From positions 95,159 to 159,158 of the forward strand of contig CDMY01000677.1 in the NCBI GenBank assembly GCA_001179505.1: a stretch of 64,000 bases of DNA. Reading direction: 5' to 3'. Origin of the DNA: Vitrella brassicaformis (Eukaryota > Sar > Vitrellaceae). The notes beneath the pieces are model-generated. The model worked only from the letters and a program-made list of their open reading frames with translations, ran no database searches and had not been told where the DNA came from. A program made the translations under genes and the position numbers. Within the stretch, counting starts at the first letter, position 1, and every line of letters begins with the position of its first letter. Of the stretch, positions 9,859 through 25,200 are shown piece after piece.

Positions 9859-11887
9859 ATGGCCCGCCTCTCGGTGGGAGTCGTGGCAGCAGCGGTGCTC
9901 CTGTGCGTGAGTGTGCACGCTGCTCCCAAGAAGCCCGGCAGCGGGGGATCAGGAGGGCATGGCGGTGGCCACCATGGTCATAAGGACAGCACCAACTTGT
10001 ACGAGCTGGTGCAGGTGCCGGCCCTTCCATTCTGTGAACATAACGACCGCTTCAACATCGATGAGGGGCTCTGTGTCGGCATCGACAGGCGCACGGGAGT
10101 TAACCCTGTGTCGGCGGTGAGTGACGGCGGAGGGAATACGATGATGTGTCGTCTTGGTGTGATGTCATGTGATTGGAATGTCTGACGGACGGATGTGTCG
10201 GTTGCAGGATTGCCCGAAGGGGACGGTGCTGCACGGCGAGAAGTGCAGGGGCAAGGTCTACGCCATGAAAGGGCCCAAGTGCAGAGATGACGAGTGAGCA
10301 ATCACAGCAGCAATCACATCCACGCACACACACACACACAACTTCCTTGTCTGTTTGCGCCTTTCTGTTCGTTCGTTCGTTCGTCAGCGCCTTTTACATT
10401 CCGCCCGAAACAAGTCTCTTGAAGAAGCCTTTCCCGACCTGGGGTATGCACAAGCACCCCTTCATGGAGCGGCACTTCGACCACGTCCCCAACCTCGCGG
10501 AGCTTCAACAGCCGCCCAAGAACGTCTCCCGACCCAAGAAGGTGCCCGATGAAGAGCGGAAGCCCTGCGCCATGGACGACCTCGAGTGCATCCAGGAGCG
10601 CGAGCAGGAGCTCCTCGAAGGGGCGGGCTACTGCCTGGAGAGCGAGGTGTACTTCATTCCCCTGCGGTGCCCCTCCAACCAGTTCAAGAAGCGCGACACC
10701 GACGACGGCCGGCGGCTGTGCATCCTCGAGAAAAAGATGGACCCCACCACAGAGGAGGTCTGCTCCATCCACCCCGTCAAGAACGAGCTCGGCACCCTGC
10801 ATGAGTTCGGGGGCAAGTGGAACGGCTCGGCGGACCACCAGCATCTCGCGGCCATGTCTCTTGATGGTGAGGGCGACGAGCGCCGCCTCCAGAAGAAGGG
10901 TGGCGACTACTCGGGTTACTCGAAGGGCGAGGCCGTCAAGAAGGGGAAGGGCGGGCGCAAGCGGGGGAAGGATGCGAAGCCCGGGCTGGGCGAGACTGCC
11001 AAAGTGTTCGGCAACAAGGTTTGCAAGACGGTTAAGATCTGCCCGCCATCCTACAAGCTGCACAGCGGCAAGTGCCTGCAGAAGATTATCATCGAGCGGT
11101 CGCCTGACGAGGACGGCTGCAGAGATGTAAGCAAGCAACACCCACATCACATCACACCCATGGACACGCCAGACCGACTGAATGTGCCTTCTTGTCACTC
11201 ACTCAGCATTGGCATTACGAGGAGGAGTTCGACGCGTGCAAGAAGGACCACATCCGAGAGCCGGTCATCGACTGCCCCGACAAGTTCCAGAAGCACCCTC
11301 ACGACCCATTCAAGTGCTACGACCACCTCAGCGAAGACCCGGAGAACGTCATCTGCCCCTGTCCGTCCCCCGGCTGCAAGGACATCAGCCACCACGGCTC
11401 ACACAAGGGCGACCTTGGCGCTGTTAACGGCACTGGCGCCGACGTCGAGCCTGGCACCGCCGGAAGTGAGCGAGACACCGCTCCCACACACTTTTGATTC
11501 ATTCATTCTGTGGTGTGGTGCCCTCCCTGTATGCGCACAGGCTACATCTACGTCGCCGAGCTGGGCAAGTGCTACATCATCATCAAGTACCCCCCCAAGT
11601 ACGTCTGCGACCACGCCGAGGGCTTCAAGCTCAACGAGAAGACCCTGCAGTGCCAGATGCGCGTGCCCAAGGGATCCATCATCCCAGCCACACACAGGAA
11701 ATCGGGCGTCGAGCACCCAGACGAGCACATGCAGGCTCATGTCGCCTTCTGGCGGCAGGAGAGGAAGAGAAACAAGGCCTTGGCCAAGTCGCTCAAGCGC
11801 AACGGGGGCGTGGTGAAGTATGGGGGTGGTGGTGCTGGGGGTGGGGGGAAGAAGGGCTCTGCGCCGCCTCCACCGAAGAAGAAATAG
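9859..11887 (+). CDS. Oocyst-wall-protein-like Cys-rich secreted protein
   Basis: Five exons chain in phase: 9859-10116, 10208-10293, 10388-11126, 11207-11465 and 11541-11887, about 561 aa. A signal peptide (ARLSVGVVAAAVLLCVSV, HAA) is followed by a Gly/His stretch and then by spaced cysteine modules: FCEHNDRFNIDEGLC, DCPKGTVLHGEKC, YCLESEVYFIPLRCPSNQF, VCKTVKICPPSYKLHSGKC, and later CPDKF, CPCPSPGCKDI and KYVCDHAEGFKLNEKTLQC. The recurring 'C-P-x-x-(F/Y)-x-L-x-x-x-x-C' unit is the hallmark of Cryptosporidium/coccidian oocyst wall proteins, which are disulphide-linked in the wall of resting stages. The C-terminus is basic and Gly-rich (GGGGAGGGGKKGSAPPPPKKK). A role in a cyst or sporangium wall is inferred. 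A generic secreted Cys-rich protein is the alternative. Confidence 0.6.
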
Positions 11888-13134
11888 ACGGACGGATTGA
11901 CGGATGGTGTGGTGTGGTGTGGTGCCCGCGATATGATGGATAGATAGGTCTGTGTGTCGGCATTCGGGTTAAAAGTACCTGAGAGCGGCATCACATCGAG
12001 AGACATGGATGGCACACATGGCTAGTTCTCTCCTACCTTCCCCTGTATGTTGCTCGCTTGACTGACTCATTCGTTCGTCCGTCCGTCCTCGTGGCTTTCC
12101 TTTTTGAGTACTGACTGGCCAGTACGGACCGGCGCGGCGCGGTGTGGTGTGGTGTGGTTTGTGTGTGAGGCTCCCCATGTGACCCATGGCTGATTTGGCC
12201 GAGCACGACAGACCTGATTGGCGGACGGATGACTTGTGCGACGACTGCTGTATACCTAGACTCGTGCACTCGTGTCTCGTGTGTGAGGTTTGCATGCCAT
12301 GGATGACCTGACCCTCTCTGTCTTGTGTGTTGCGTGTGTGTGCGAATGGCCCCATCATTCAACCCTTTACATGCTCCAACCGATCGCCGGATACACCCAG
12401 ACAAGACAAGACGCTTATTGTTGAATCCTGCAGAATCCTGCAGCATCCACCTCACCTCACCTGTGGGTCTGTCTCTTCCATCATATCCCAGCGTCCATCT
12501 ATCTCCCTGGTGTTACTGACAGCAACAGGCTCCGCGGTGGATGCTTCCACTTGTGTGTGAAGCTCCATTCGTCCCGCAGCCACAGAAACACCAGAAACCG
12601 CCCGCCCGCATCCCAACACATTGGCAGATCACCTTCCCCAAAGATCGTTTGACGAGCCTGTCAGCGAGGGAAGCCACGCGCGAAGGCGTCTCCTGCCCAG
12701 GCGCGGGCTTCTGCCTCTGTCTGTCTGGTGCGGCAAACCATCCCCAGGCGACGGCCCACACACGAGAGGAAAAAGGCCCCGACGCGACGCGTGACCGCAT
12801 GAAAAAACATTGGGCCACGGATGCATGCAGCTCTTTCCCAGTGGTGGGACAAGAAAGCGCACAGGGGCATCCGATTGCTGGCTGAGGACAGCAGCGCAGG
12901 AAACGAGGGCAAAACTGCACCGCACACACCAGGCACACCCATGCACACACACACACACACACACGCACACACGTATTCGAGTCATCCCCCCCCCACTTGC
13001 CGGCTTGTGCAGCCCAGCCCCAGACACAGGCGTCGATCGAGATGGTGGACAAAAAGAGGCCTCGTGTGTGGTGTGTACGTCAGGTTCCTCCCTCTGTCTC
13101 TGTCCCTCTCTCTCTCTCTCTCTCTGTCCTTCAC
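11888..13134. other. Convergent intergenic interval
   Basis: 3' flanks of the OWP-like gene and the malic enzyme gene. It holds 'gtgtggtgtggtgtgg' tracts near 12140-12165, an (AC)n run at 12942-12965 and a (CT)n run at 13107-13127. Open frames here lack domains or supported splice sites, so I see no gene. Confidence 0.5.
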
Positions 13135-16627
<3,493 letters not shown>

Positions 16628-16751
16628 GTTCGTGGATAGATCTGCAACAGTATGGCGTTAGGGCTCTCTTCCAACCTATCTCCGCCTATCGTCCGGCCCG
16701 CAGCCCGCAAAGGAGGTGAAGATCCTTCTTGGACTCAAAGACGGTCAAGTC

Positions 16752-19700
16752 ATGGCGAGCCAAACCGGAGCGAAAGCCTTACCTGAGTCAGCACCGGCCA
16801 ACAAGAAGGAGATCGGCAAGGGCGTCTCCTTTGGCGACCTTGGTCTGCCCGTCCCTCCCGTGAGCATCTCTCTGGACAAGATTGACCGGGAGCTCAACGG
16901 TCTGCTGAAAGAGAATCGAAAAGATGCCGAGCGGACGCAGCGCAGGGCCCAGAAGGCCCGGGAGTACCTCATAGGTGGCGATGCTTCAGCCATCAAAAGG
17001 GGGACGGCCTACATGAGCGGCACGATGGGCTACTCCGAATACCTTGTGGAGGTCTTCCCGGGCATACTGCGCTGGTCAGTCAGTGGGACCAGAAGAATCG
17101 ACTGACTGCCTGTCTCTCTCTGTGTGTGCGTGTATGCTGTGTGTGTCTCGGCATTTCAGGACTTATCCGGGTGGTTCGCCCAGTGAGCTGGTCTTGTCGG
17201 AGAGCTCTGTGTACATGGACATGGAGCAGACGCCATCAGGTGGCTACTGGCAATGGAAAGTCTTCTCAACGGTCCACATACTCACATTTGCAAGTGAGAC
17301 GTGCCGGTCGGTCAGCGGGCCATTCGTCCATCCAGGTGACTCTTGCTGCTTGTGCATGCTGTTGTGTGCGTGCAGGCAAGAGCAAGGGTGAGGCAGAGGA
17401 CTGGTGCGAGTCCTTCGTCAAGGGCGCCAACTGGCGATACCACCCCATGCTCAAAGACCCCGCCGTCAGGCTGAAAGGTGAATGCCGCAATCGATTCTCC
17501 TCGACATCGACACATCTGCCGTCTCTCTCTGTCTGTCTGTCTGTCTGTCTGTCTGTCAGTCAGGCATCCTGGTGCTGGAGATCCACTCTGCGTGCGACCT
17601 GATGGCAAGTGACTTCATGGGAGCCTCTGACCCTTATGTCACGGTTTACATGCCTGGCCCTGTGGTGTGGCGGGGGCGCACCATCTACCAGACCCTCGAT
17701 CCCGTGTGGAAGGAGACGGTCACTTTGCCCGTCGTCCATGACGACCCCGATGACGAAATTAGGCTCGTTGTGCGGTGAGCGAGTGAGTAAAGATGCGTGG
17801 AAGACAGGCAGGAGATGAGAAGTCGTTGCTGTTGGTGTGTGTTTGATTCGAGTAGAGATGAGGATGAGTTGAGTGCGCATGACTTCCTGGGTCAGACCGT
17901 GCTCACCCTGTCGTCCTTTGAGAACCAAGTAGAGTACATCATGGAGCTGGAACTTTACCCTGAGAACTACACTGTAACAAGCAGGAGAGGAAAATGACAT
18001 GGGAGTCGACCTATGTGTGTATGCGTGTGTGTATGTCTATGTGTGTGTGTGGTGACCAGCCGGACGGCAAGATGGCTGAAGGCATCCTGCGCGTTCGTAT
18101 GCTGTACTTCACCCATCCACTTGGCAAATTCTGGCCTGTCGACCCGCTGCCACTGCGTATGAAGCACCAGATGACTCACTCGCATGGCGGAGATCTTTTT
18201 CCTTTTGTTTGTTTGTTGGCTCAGCTGATGATGCGACATTGGACATCAACATCTTCAAGCTGCAGATCCGCCGCATCACGCACATGCTGGAGGGCGTCCA
18301 GCTGCTCTGCGGCATCCTCAACGACATACTCAACTTCGAAAACCCTACCGTCTCATGGCAAGACAGCGAGACACAGAGGAAAGAGGATGTCTGTTTATGT
18401 GTGTGTGTGTATCTGGCAGGTCTGTTTGGCTGTTTCTGTCTTTCTGGCTGCTGGCGTTCCCTTCGCTGACCTTTGCCATCGCCCTCGGCCTGGCGCCTTT
18501 CGGCCTGCTTAACTGCCACCCGGCGTACAAGGACGTGTTCGGGTGGCTCATCGGGGAAGAGATTAACCTGCCCACCCTCAACAAATGGCGAGAACACAAC
18601 AAGAAAGTCCTACTCGAACGCAAAGCCACAATGCGTAAGCGCACGACACGGGAGGGATTATATATGTGGGAGTGCTATATATGAGAGTCGTCAGTCATTG
18701 TGCGTTGGCATACATATGTATGTGCGTGTGCAGGGATCGAGTACGAGGGCCAGAGGACGGAGGAGGACCTCACCGTCAAGGACGGGGAGGTGTTTTCGTT
18801 TTCGGAGAAGAGGAAGTACACCAAGAGGGTGCACGAGAACGAGAGGCAGGCCTTCATGGGCACATACAGCCCCGCAAACCTCAGATCGACTGAACGTGGC
18901 AAATGGTCGCTCTGTATTGCCACATCGCCCGCCACACGTATCTCTGTGAGTTGCGCCACGGGTGCCTGTCTGATGCAGGTCGACGCCCGACGGCACGACC
19001 CGCCCTGTGCCCCTCACTGTGGAAGACGGCATTGAATACGACTGGGAGGTAGGTCAGCCAGAATCAATCGGCCAGCTGATAGCCTTTTCTCTCGTCCATG
19101 TCGGCATGTACGCGCATTTGCAAACGCAGCTGGAGCTTCATCCTGGCGTCGACATTGAAGGCTGGTGGTGAGGGGGGGAGTGGAGTGCTCACCGGTCATT
19201 CAGTTCAGTGAATGGACGTATATATGTACCTGTCTGTCTCTGTCTGTCTGCCTGCGTCCAGCTACGCATACGACTGGGATTCTGCCAGTTGGTCTCGCGA
19301 GGACGAGGGCATGAAGCACTGGGTCAGGCGGAGAACGTGGATCGGACTCCCTATCGGAAGAGCCGAATCGGTCGGTCGCTTAGTCAAATGTGAAACGCAT
19401 TGCAACACATGGACAGAGAAACACGTGTGTATGTCATTGTCTGGGACATGCAGGCCGTCAAGTTTTCCTCCTTGGAGGAGCGTGCCGAGGCGGAGAAGAA
19501 GTTCGCCGAGGAGCGGAGGAAGCGCAAGGAGGAGGAGGAGGCCAAGAAAAAGGCCAACGAAAAGAGCCTCTTCCAGCTTTACTTGTGAGCAAGGCAAGCA
19601 GCTAAGCTCATTGATTGGCGACGGTGCACACACATCGTGGATGTACGGCTGGCTGCATTCAGTGAGATCCAGAGGGAGGGCGCGAAGCTGCAGCACACCG

Positions 19701-20030
19701 TCCACCAGATGGTGTGCCTCGTCGAGAAAATCGCGAATCTCCTCTCGTGGCGCCTCCAGTGGTGAGACACGGAAACACGAGACACACAATCCATTCGTCC
19801 GTCACAGAATGTCGTTCGTGGTCACGATCAGGGCCACCTCTCTGGTGTATTGGTGTCTGGTGCTTGTGGTTGTCCTCATGTATTTCCTCGACCCCAAATA
19901 CATATTCTGGGCAGGTCAGCCGACCAAGTAGTCAGTCAACAGCTCTCACGCGCCGCGCCGGTCTTGTCCCTTGACTGATTGACCAGAAGTGACTGCGCTG
20001 TTCGTCGGCAAGTACCTGGATCGCGTGTAG
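16752..20030 (+). CDS. C2-domain membrane protein with a DysF-like segment (MCTP/ferlin-like)
   Basis: Many exons. The start at 16752 is the first ATG after the divergent promoter. The N-terminal 110 aa are charged and coiled (KIDRELNGLLKENRKDAERT). A C2 domain follows: GILVLEIHSACDLMASDFMG, ASDPYVTVYM (Ca-loop Asp residues), TLDPVWKETVTLPV and DDEIRLVV, with DEDELSAHDFLGQTVL after an intron. Next come a hydrophobic hairpin (WLFLSFWLLAFPSLTFAIAL), a segment with YDWDSASWSREDEGMKHWVRRRTW that matches the W/R-rich DysF pattern, a Lys/Glu-rich coil, a final TM (YWCLVLVVVLMYFLD) and VTALFVGKYLDRV-stop at 20028-20030. The C2-plus-C-terminal-TM plan is that of membrane-tethering or fusion proteins (MCTP, ferlin). 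Binding of Ca2+ and phospholipid is inferred. One intron (18358-18419) appears to use a GC donor. Confidence 0.7.
17525..17562 (+). repeat. (CTGT)n microsatellite forming a splice acceptor tract
   Basis: A run of CTGT units leads straight into TCAG at the 3' splice site of the exon starting GGCATCCTGGTGCTGGAG in the C2 gene, so it serves as the polypyrimidine tract. Confidence 0.7.
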
Positions 20031-20045
20031 GCTGAGACATGCACC

Positions 20046-20757
20046 ATGCACACAGAGGCAGGCCAGCTGTGGATTGGGGCATCTCATCATATCAGGACGA
20101 AGATGCGTCAGGTGCAGAAGCTGATCAGGACAGTCAAGCTGAAGCTCAGCGAATACGACCCGCGCACCACTCTTCTCAAGGTGAGCGGTGTGCGATGCGC
20201 GTGTCTCTATGTATGTGTCTTTGTGCGAGTGAGTCTGCAGCCAGTCCGGGGCCGTAAGAACAAGTGCATGCTGGACTACACGTGGCCCGAGAAGATATCG
20301 ATGAAAAGCCTCTTCGTCTACATGGACGCAGCCACCATGAGCGCATTCCTCGCCGACAAGATGGACATGGAAGTGGAGGCCAAGGACATACAAGTCAGTC
20401 TGTCTACCTGTCAGTCACCGACCCCACCATCCACCACTCACTCTGCCTTTCCGTGTTCCTACAGGCGTGTGACAGCTTGTGGCACTTGATGCTGCTGATA
20501 CTGTCCCACGAGGGCATGCAGTGGGCGGCCAAGAAAGCCGCCGCAGAGGCCGCTGCGGCAGAGGAGAAGCCTGGAGTCCCGGAGGCGTTCGGGGTGAGTG
20601 CAGGAAGGGCAATTGATGGATGCGCCGTCGCTCACTGTGTCTCTTTTCTTGTGTGCGCGTCTCACAGTTCCACAACTTCATTCTTCACCTTCCGTCTGAC
20701 TGGGAGATCTTTTGCCCCGCGTGTGTGTTCAGAGACAGGAAGATCGCAGATGGATGA
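20046..20757 (+). CDS. Hypothetical protein immediately downstream of the C2 gene
   Basis: Four exons with phase-0 GT-AG junctions: MHTEAGQLWIGASHHIR...TTLLK, PVRGRKNKCMLDYTWPEKIS...KDIQ, ACDSLWHLMLLILSHEG...EAFG, and FHNFILHLPSDWEIFCPACVF...ADG with TGA at 20755-20757. About 168 aa, soluble, with an Ala/Glu-rich helix and a CPAC pair near the end. No family is recognised. The ATG lies only 15 bp after the stop of the preceding C2 gene on the same strand, so the two may share one transcript, or a missed splice may fuse them; I tested the obvious donor/acceptor pairs and none keeps frame. Confidence 0.5.
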
Positions 20758-20900
20758 TGAGAAAAGGAAGGTAGGTGAGTGACGCAAGCAGGGGAAGGCT
20801 AGCCGTGGTGTACGTACATGGAGAGCAGCCAGAGACCGACGCTAGCAGCTGGGGGCAGATAGCTAAGATGTCTGTCTGCTGTCTGTCTGTCTCATCTACC

Positions 20901-20941
20901 CGTAAATGTGTATGATAGTCCCGCCCTCATACACATTTACG
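20901..20941. repeat. Perfect 15-bp inverted repeat, 11-nt loop
   Basis: CGTAAATGTGTATGA (20901-20915) and its exact reverse complement (20927-20941) flank an 11-nt spacer. It lies just past the stop at 20757, between convergent 3' ends, where a hairpin could act in RNA 3'-end formation or stability. Confidence 0.75.
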
Positions 20942-21046
20942 TACCAAGCAAAGCAAATCCGTCCGTACTCTTTCTGCGTTGCGCTCCTTGAGATCTATCA
21001 GTTTGTCGCTTTCATTTACAGTGATCGATCACGTACCAAGTGATCA

Positions 21047-21369
21047 TCACTTGGCGCTCTGCTCCAGGCCGCTGTCATCATCGCTGCTGCTGTCCTCGCC
21101 GCTGCTGTCGTCGCCCTTCTTGCGCTTCTTTGCAGCGGCCTTCTTTTTCTTGGGAGGACCGCCGCAAAAGCCCTTGCGCCGGCTGGTTCCTTCTTGCCCT
21201 TCTTCTCCTTGCCCTTGCCTGCCGCTGCCGCCGTCTTGCCGCCCGCCTTCCTCTTGGGTTTGGCATTGGGCTGCTTCTTCGACTTGGGCGCCATCATCTC
21301 TTCATCAGCATCCTCTTCGTCGCAGTCCTCCAGGTCGCTGTCCTCCAGGTCGTCGCTGCTGTGCATCAT
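21047..21369 (-). CDS. Small Lys/Ala-rich, acidic-Ser protein (frame uncertain)
   Basis: ATG at 21369 gives MMHSSDDLEDSDLEDC, DEEDADEEMMAPKSKKQPN and KPKRKAGGKTAAAAGKGKEKK, an acidic then strongly basic chain typical of nucleolar or chromatin-associated proteins. Around 21190-21165 the coding signal seems to change frame: the first frame continues as Arg-rich sequence, whereas another gives PPKKKKAAAKKRKKGDDSS, GEDSSSDDDSGLEQSAK-stop at 21047, which looks far more natural. No intron of acceptable size explains the switch, so a sequencing error, a tiny unrecognised intron or a false gene are all possible. Its ATG is only 19 bp from the divergent ATG at 21389. Confidence 0.35.
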
Positions 21370-21388
21370 CGCGACGCGTAGCGCACCA

Positions 21389-22245
21389 ATGTGTCCGGTT
21401 ACACGGCAGCTGCTCTTGCTCGACAGCGGCATGACACGATGCAGGCCAATGCCTCTTTTTCGCCATGCCGAATCACGCGAGCCATCACGGTACCACAAAC
21501 AGGGTCTCGTCTCCAAAGTGCTGTGCAGGTCAGTCAACTTCACCGCCCCGCTCGCGCCACGCCATGTACATAACCTCACCATATCTATGGGTGTGTGTGT
21601 GCGGTGCAGGTGGTGGTATGTGATGCCCGAGTGGCCGCCAGAGGATTTTGACAACGACGGTGAGCTGCGGAAGCAGAAGCTGCGCCGCGTGGAGATCGAC
21701 AAGTGGAGGGATACACCAAAGTCTACGAAATCGCACACTACAGAGGTGAGTGAGTGAGGTAGCAACAGGGGCGCCCCGCCCACCGACCGCCGCACTGTTA
21801 ACACCATACCAGACACCATCTGCCCGCCCATGGGTGTGTTGTGTATGGTGTGGTATGTGGTGTGTGGTGTGTTGTGTGTGGCTACCATGCAGGTTGTTTC
21901 CGCGACCCCAGTGGTCGGTTCATCGATGTGCGTCCGCGTGAGGGCCGCCCGTGTTACAGCGACATGATGAAGAAGAGCGAGCGAGAGCTAGCAGAGATGC
22001 TCGTCGAGGCCATCCAGAAACAGCAGCAGGAACTCGAGACCTCACCACACGACGAGAGCGACACCAAGGAAGCACTCAAAGAGGTAAGTGGGGTGGGTCG
22101 GGTCAGCCACACACGCACACACACAGACAGAGGCTGGCTGGAGCGATTTGGTAGGTATGGTGTGAATGAAATGAATGGCGTGTGGGTGCGTGTGTTGCAG
22201 GAGTTGGCAGCGGCCAAGAGGGTGCTGGACAGCGCCAAAAAGTGA
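21389..22245 (+). CDS. Hypothetical protein with conserved-looking Trp/Pro motif
   Basis: Exon 1 from ATG 21389 (MCPVTRQLLLLDSGMTRC ... LVSKVLCR) joins in phase across an intron at ~21532-21609 to WWYVMPEWPPEDFDNDG, ELRKQKLRRVEIDKWR; the next exon, GCFRDPSGRFIDVRPREG and DMMKKSERELAEMLVEA, is followed by a Gln-rich coil, and the last exon, ELAAAKRVLDSAKK, stops at 22243-22245. About 170 aa. The WPPEDFD and GCFRDPSGRF segments look like conserved motifs but I cannot name the family. The N-terminus is Arg/Leu-rich without acidic residues, so mitochondrial import is possible. Confidence 0.5.
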
Positions 22246-25200
22246 CGGACGGTATACAGACTGTGCCGTGAGTGTGTATGTTATGTCCTAGGAGGGTACC
22301 CTAGGTAGGAAGGAGGGATTTCTCGAATCGCTTTACGAATAACGAGATGTACATGTTGATTCAGACGCGGAACGCATGAGACAATCTCATCAGTCATGCA
22401 GTCATGCAGTCAGTCGGGCAGCTCTTTCGTGCGCATCACGACGTATAGTACGTATGTACGGCACGGTACCACTCACTCACAGCAGTTGATAGATATCATC
22501 TCCATGAATGCGTCCTTACGCATGCGGACAGCAGGGATGAATCGGAGCGAGTGCACAGAATAGATGGGGGAAGGCAAGGCAACGCAGCCACTGAGTGAGT
22601 GAGTGAGTGAGTCAACTATAAACAGGCGAATGGCTGGGGCGACAGACAACGAACCAACACATGGCTCACAACACGCACACTCAGAAGATACACCGACACA
22701 CAGGCAGACAGCAGCAGGGCAAGGCAAGGCAAGGCAAGGCAACACGAGAAGGAAGAGGCGAGAGGAGACAATCGCGGCAGCGAGGAGGCACACAACACAC
22801 GAGTCTGTCTGTACACACCACACACGCACGCACACATGCACATCAATCGCATCATCAAGACACCACACCACACCCATGCCAAGCCAAGCCATGCATCAAT
22901 CAAATCCCCTGAGGGAGAAAAGAAAGCAGGTGTGCAAGTGTTCGTCCGTCTGTGTCTGTATCGATTCCATCCATCCATGCCGTCCATCCAGTCAGATACA
23001 CTCACCCACTCCTCCACTTGACGAGCATTCAGTCGTTTTCCGTCGACGCTTCCTCGCTTGCTTGGCCTCTCTCTGCTCAATCACCGACACTGCTCTTTTC
23101 AACTGCTCTAAGGAAAATCAGCCCACTCCGTGTGCACCAAAGTGCCTGTCTGCCATTCCCGATCCCACGGATGCATTCACTGCAATGAGCCGACACGGTC
23201 GTCACGAAGTCAGTGTGTCGGCTCGCTGTCTGTCTGTCGCTGGAACGCATCTTGTGTGCGCGTCGAGAAATGACTGCTAGGTAGCTAATTCACACCTCAC
23301 TAGTATCGATCGAGTCATGCAGCCGTCCGTGTCGGTCTGGTTGGCTGACGATCAGGGAAAAAGGACACGAGGGCAGCCAGACGCTAACTGACACCGACAC
23401 CGCCGCCGCAACGCAGACATCAATCAATCCATCCATCCATCCATTCCATTTCGCAATGCGCTGGGCTCGCTCCTTTGTCAGGGCATCCATCACGTGAGAG
23501 CAGCAAGGAAGGAAGGGATGGACACGCACTTGTGCTTAAAACACCCCCCAGACAGCACCGTTTGTCGCCCGCCTGTCTGCTCTCTCTTATTTAGTGCTTA
23601 AAAGTGCCTCCCGGGCAGGGTCGCCACTTCGTTCGCTGGTCGACCGACAGGGAGGCCCCCTCATGCTGTGCTGTGCTGTGCTTATGGGTGTTGTGTGTGT
23701 TATGAATGGGCAAAAGAGAGGAAACGTCATGTCACGTCACGTCCAAGTCAAGTGGCGCCTGCTCACTTGAGTAGCTGCCACTCGCCAGTGTGTAGTAGAG
23801 TAGTAACTGCGAGGGAGGAGAGACACGCATGCACTGTCTGTGGTGATGACGCATTGGGGCAGGCAGGGGCAGCATGCCATGCATTCAGCCAAGGGGAGGG
23901 AGAGAAGGGGACCGACTCGACCACCATACAAGAGGGCCATCCATCATCACGTATCGATCTCGGCCTCACGGCTCAACGAATCAGTGCCATGTGTGTGGTC
24001 GATGTGCGCATCTCGTCGACGCCAACGTCTGCATAGGGATGCAGGCAGGCATGATCCAGACAGACGTCGACACCGACGAGATGGACATCTACACGCCAGA
24101 AACGGTTACGGTAGCACATCGGGTGGTGTGGCTTTCCTTGTGTGTCCGGCGGCTCTGTCACACGAGGCTCCGACGCAGACGATTCGCACTTTCTCGCAAT
24201 GCATCTCAACTGCGTCAGAGCATCACGCGATGAAGTCATCTCAGACACATCGGATGCACACAGCCATGGAGAAAACAAGATACTCCTTCCTTCCCGTCAT
24301 GTCATGAGTCTGTCTGCAAAAATGGCTCGCTGATGTGATGGTCTGTCTGTCTGCCCCCTCTCAATTACACCAACCCCCTCTCAATTACACCAACCAATTG
24401 ATCGTGTCTGTCGTGATGATGAAAAGACGACTGTGCCCTCTCCGTCTAAGCCAACCCCCCCCAGCAGGCCAGGCCAGCCATCGGCCGATCGCTATCGCTT
24501 CGTGTGCATAAGATAAGACAGTCAGTAGGTCGGTCATTCCGTCCATCCATCCATCTGGTGGGTGCTAATTGAGTCGAATCGTCGCAAAAAGGCTCTGTTC
24601 TGTCGGTTTGTTTGCTGCTCTCTCCGTGTCGGTCTGTCTGTCTGTCTGTGTGGCGCAAGTGAGGCTGTGGGTGCGTATCCATGGGCAGGGAGGGATGCAG
24701 AAAGAGAAGGGGCAAGGGAGAGGAGGGTTGTGCTCGTAGACCTCGTGAGTGGGTGAGTGAGTGAGTGACGGCAACGACAAGGGGCCTGCAGCACATACAT
24801 TGTATAACACACACACACACGAGAGGAGGAAAGAACCACGATGGAAAAACCAACAAGCAGGCAGTAAGTATGCTATCTATGGCCATCCATATGTACCGGG
24901 GGAAAAAGGAAAACGATGACTGACCGCCTCGATCGATCGACTCAACAAATACATACGCACACGTACAACAGACAAACATACAGACAGACACGCACGATCC
25001 ACGCAGACAGACACGATGGCACGAACACACACAAGGTGAGTACGTACGCAGCAACAAGGAGGAAGGGCAAGGAAGGAAGGAAATACATACGCCAGTGAGT
25101 CGTCGTTCCCATCCATCCATCCATCCATCCGTCCGTCCATCCATGTGTCCATCCATGTGTCTGTCCTCCATCCATCGAGCAGAGCCGAAAAAGAGGGGTG

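Noticed and set aside
10314-11198. Minus-strand 294-aa open frame
   Set aside because: Shadow of the large exon of the oocyst-wall-like gene.
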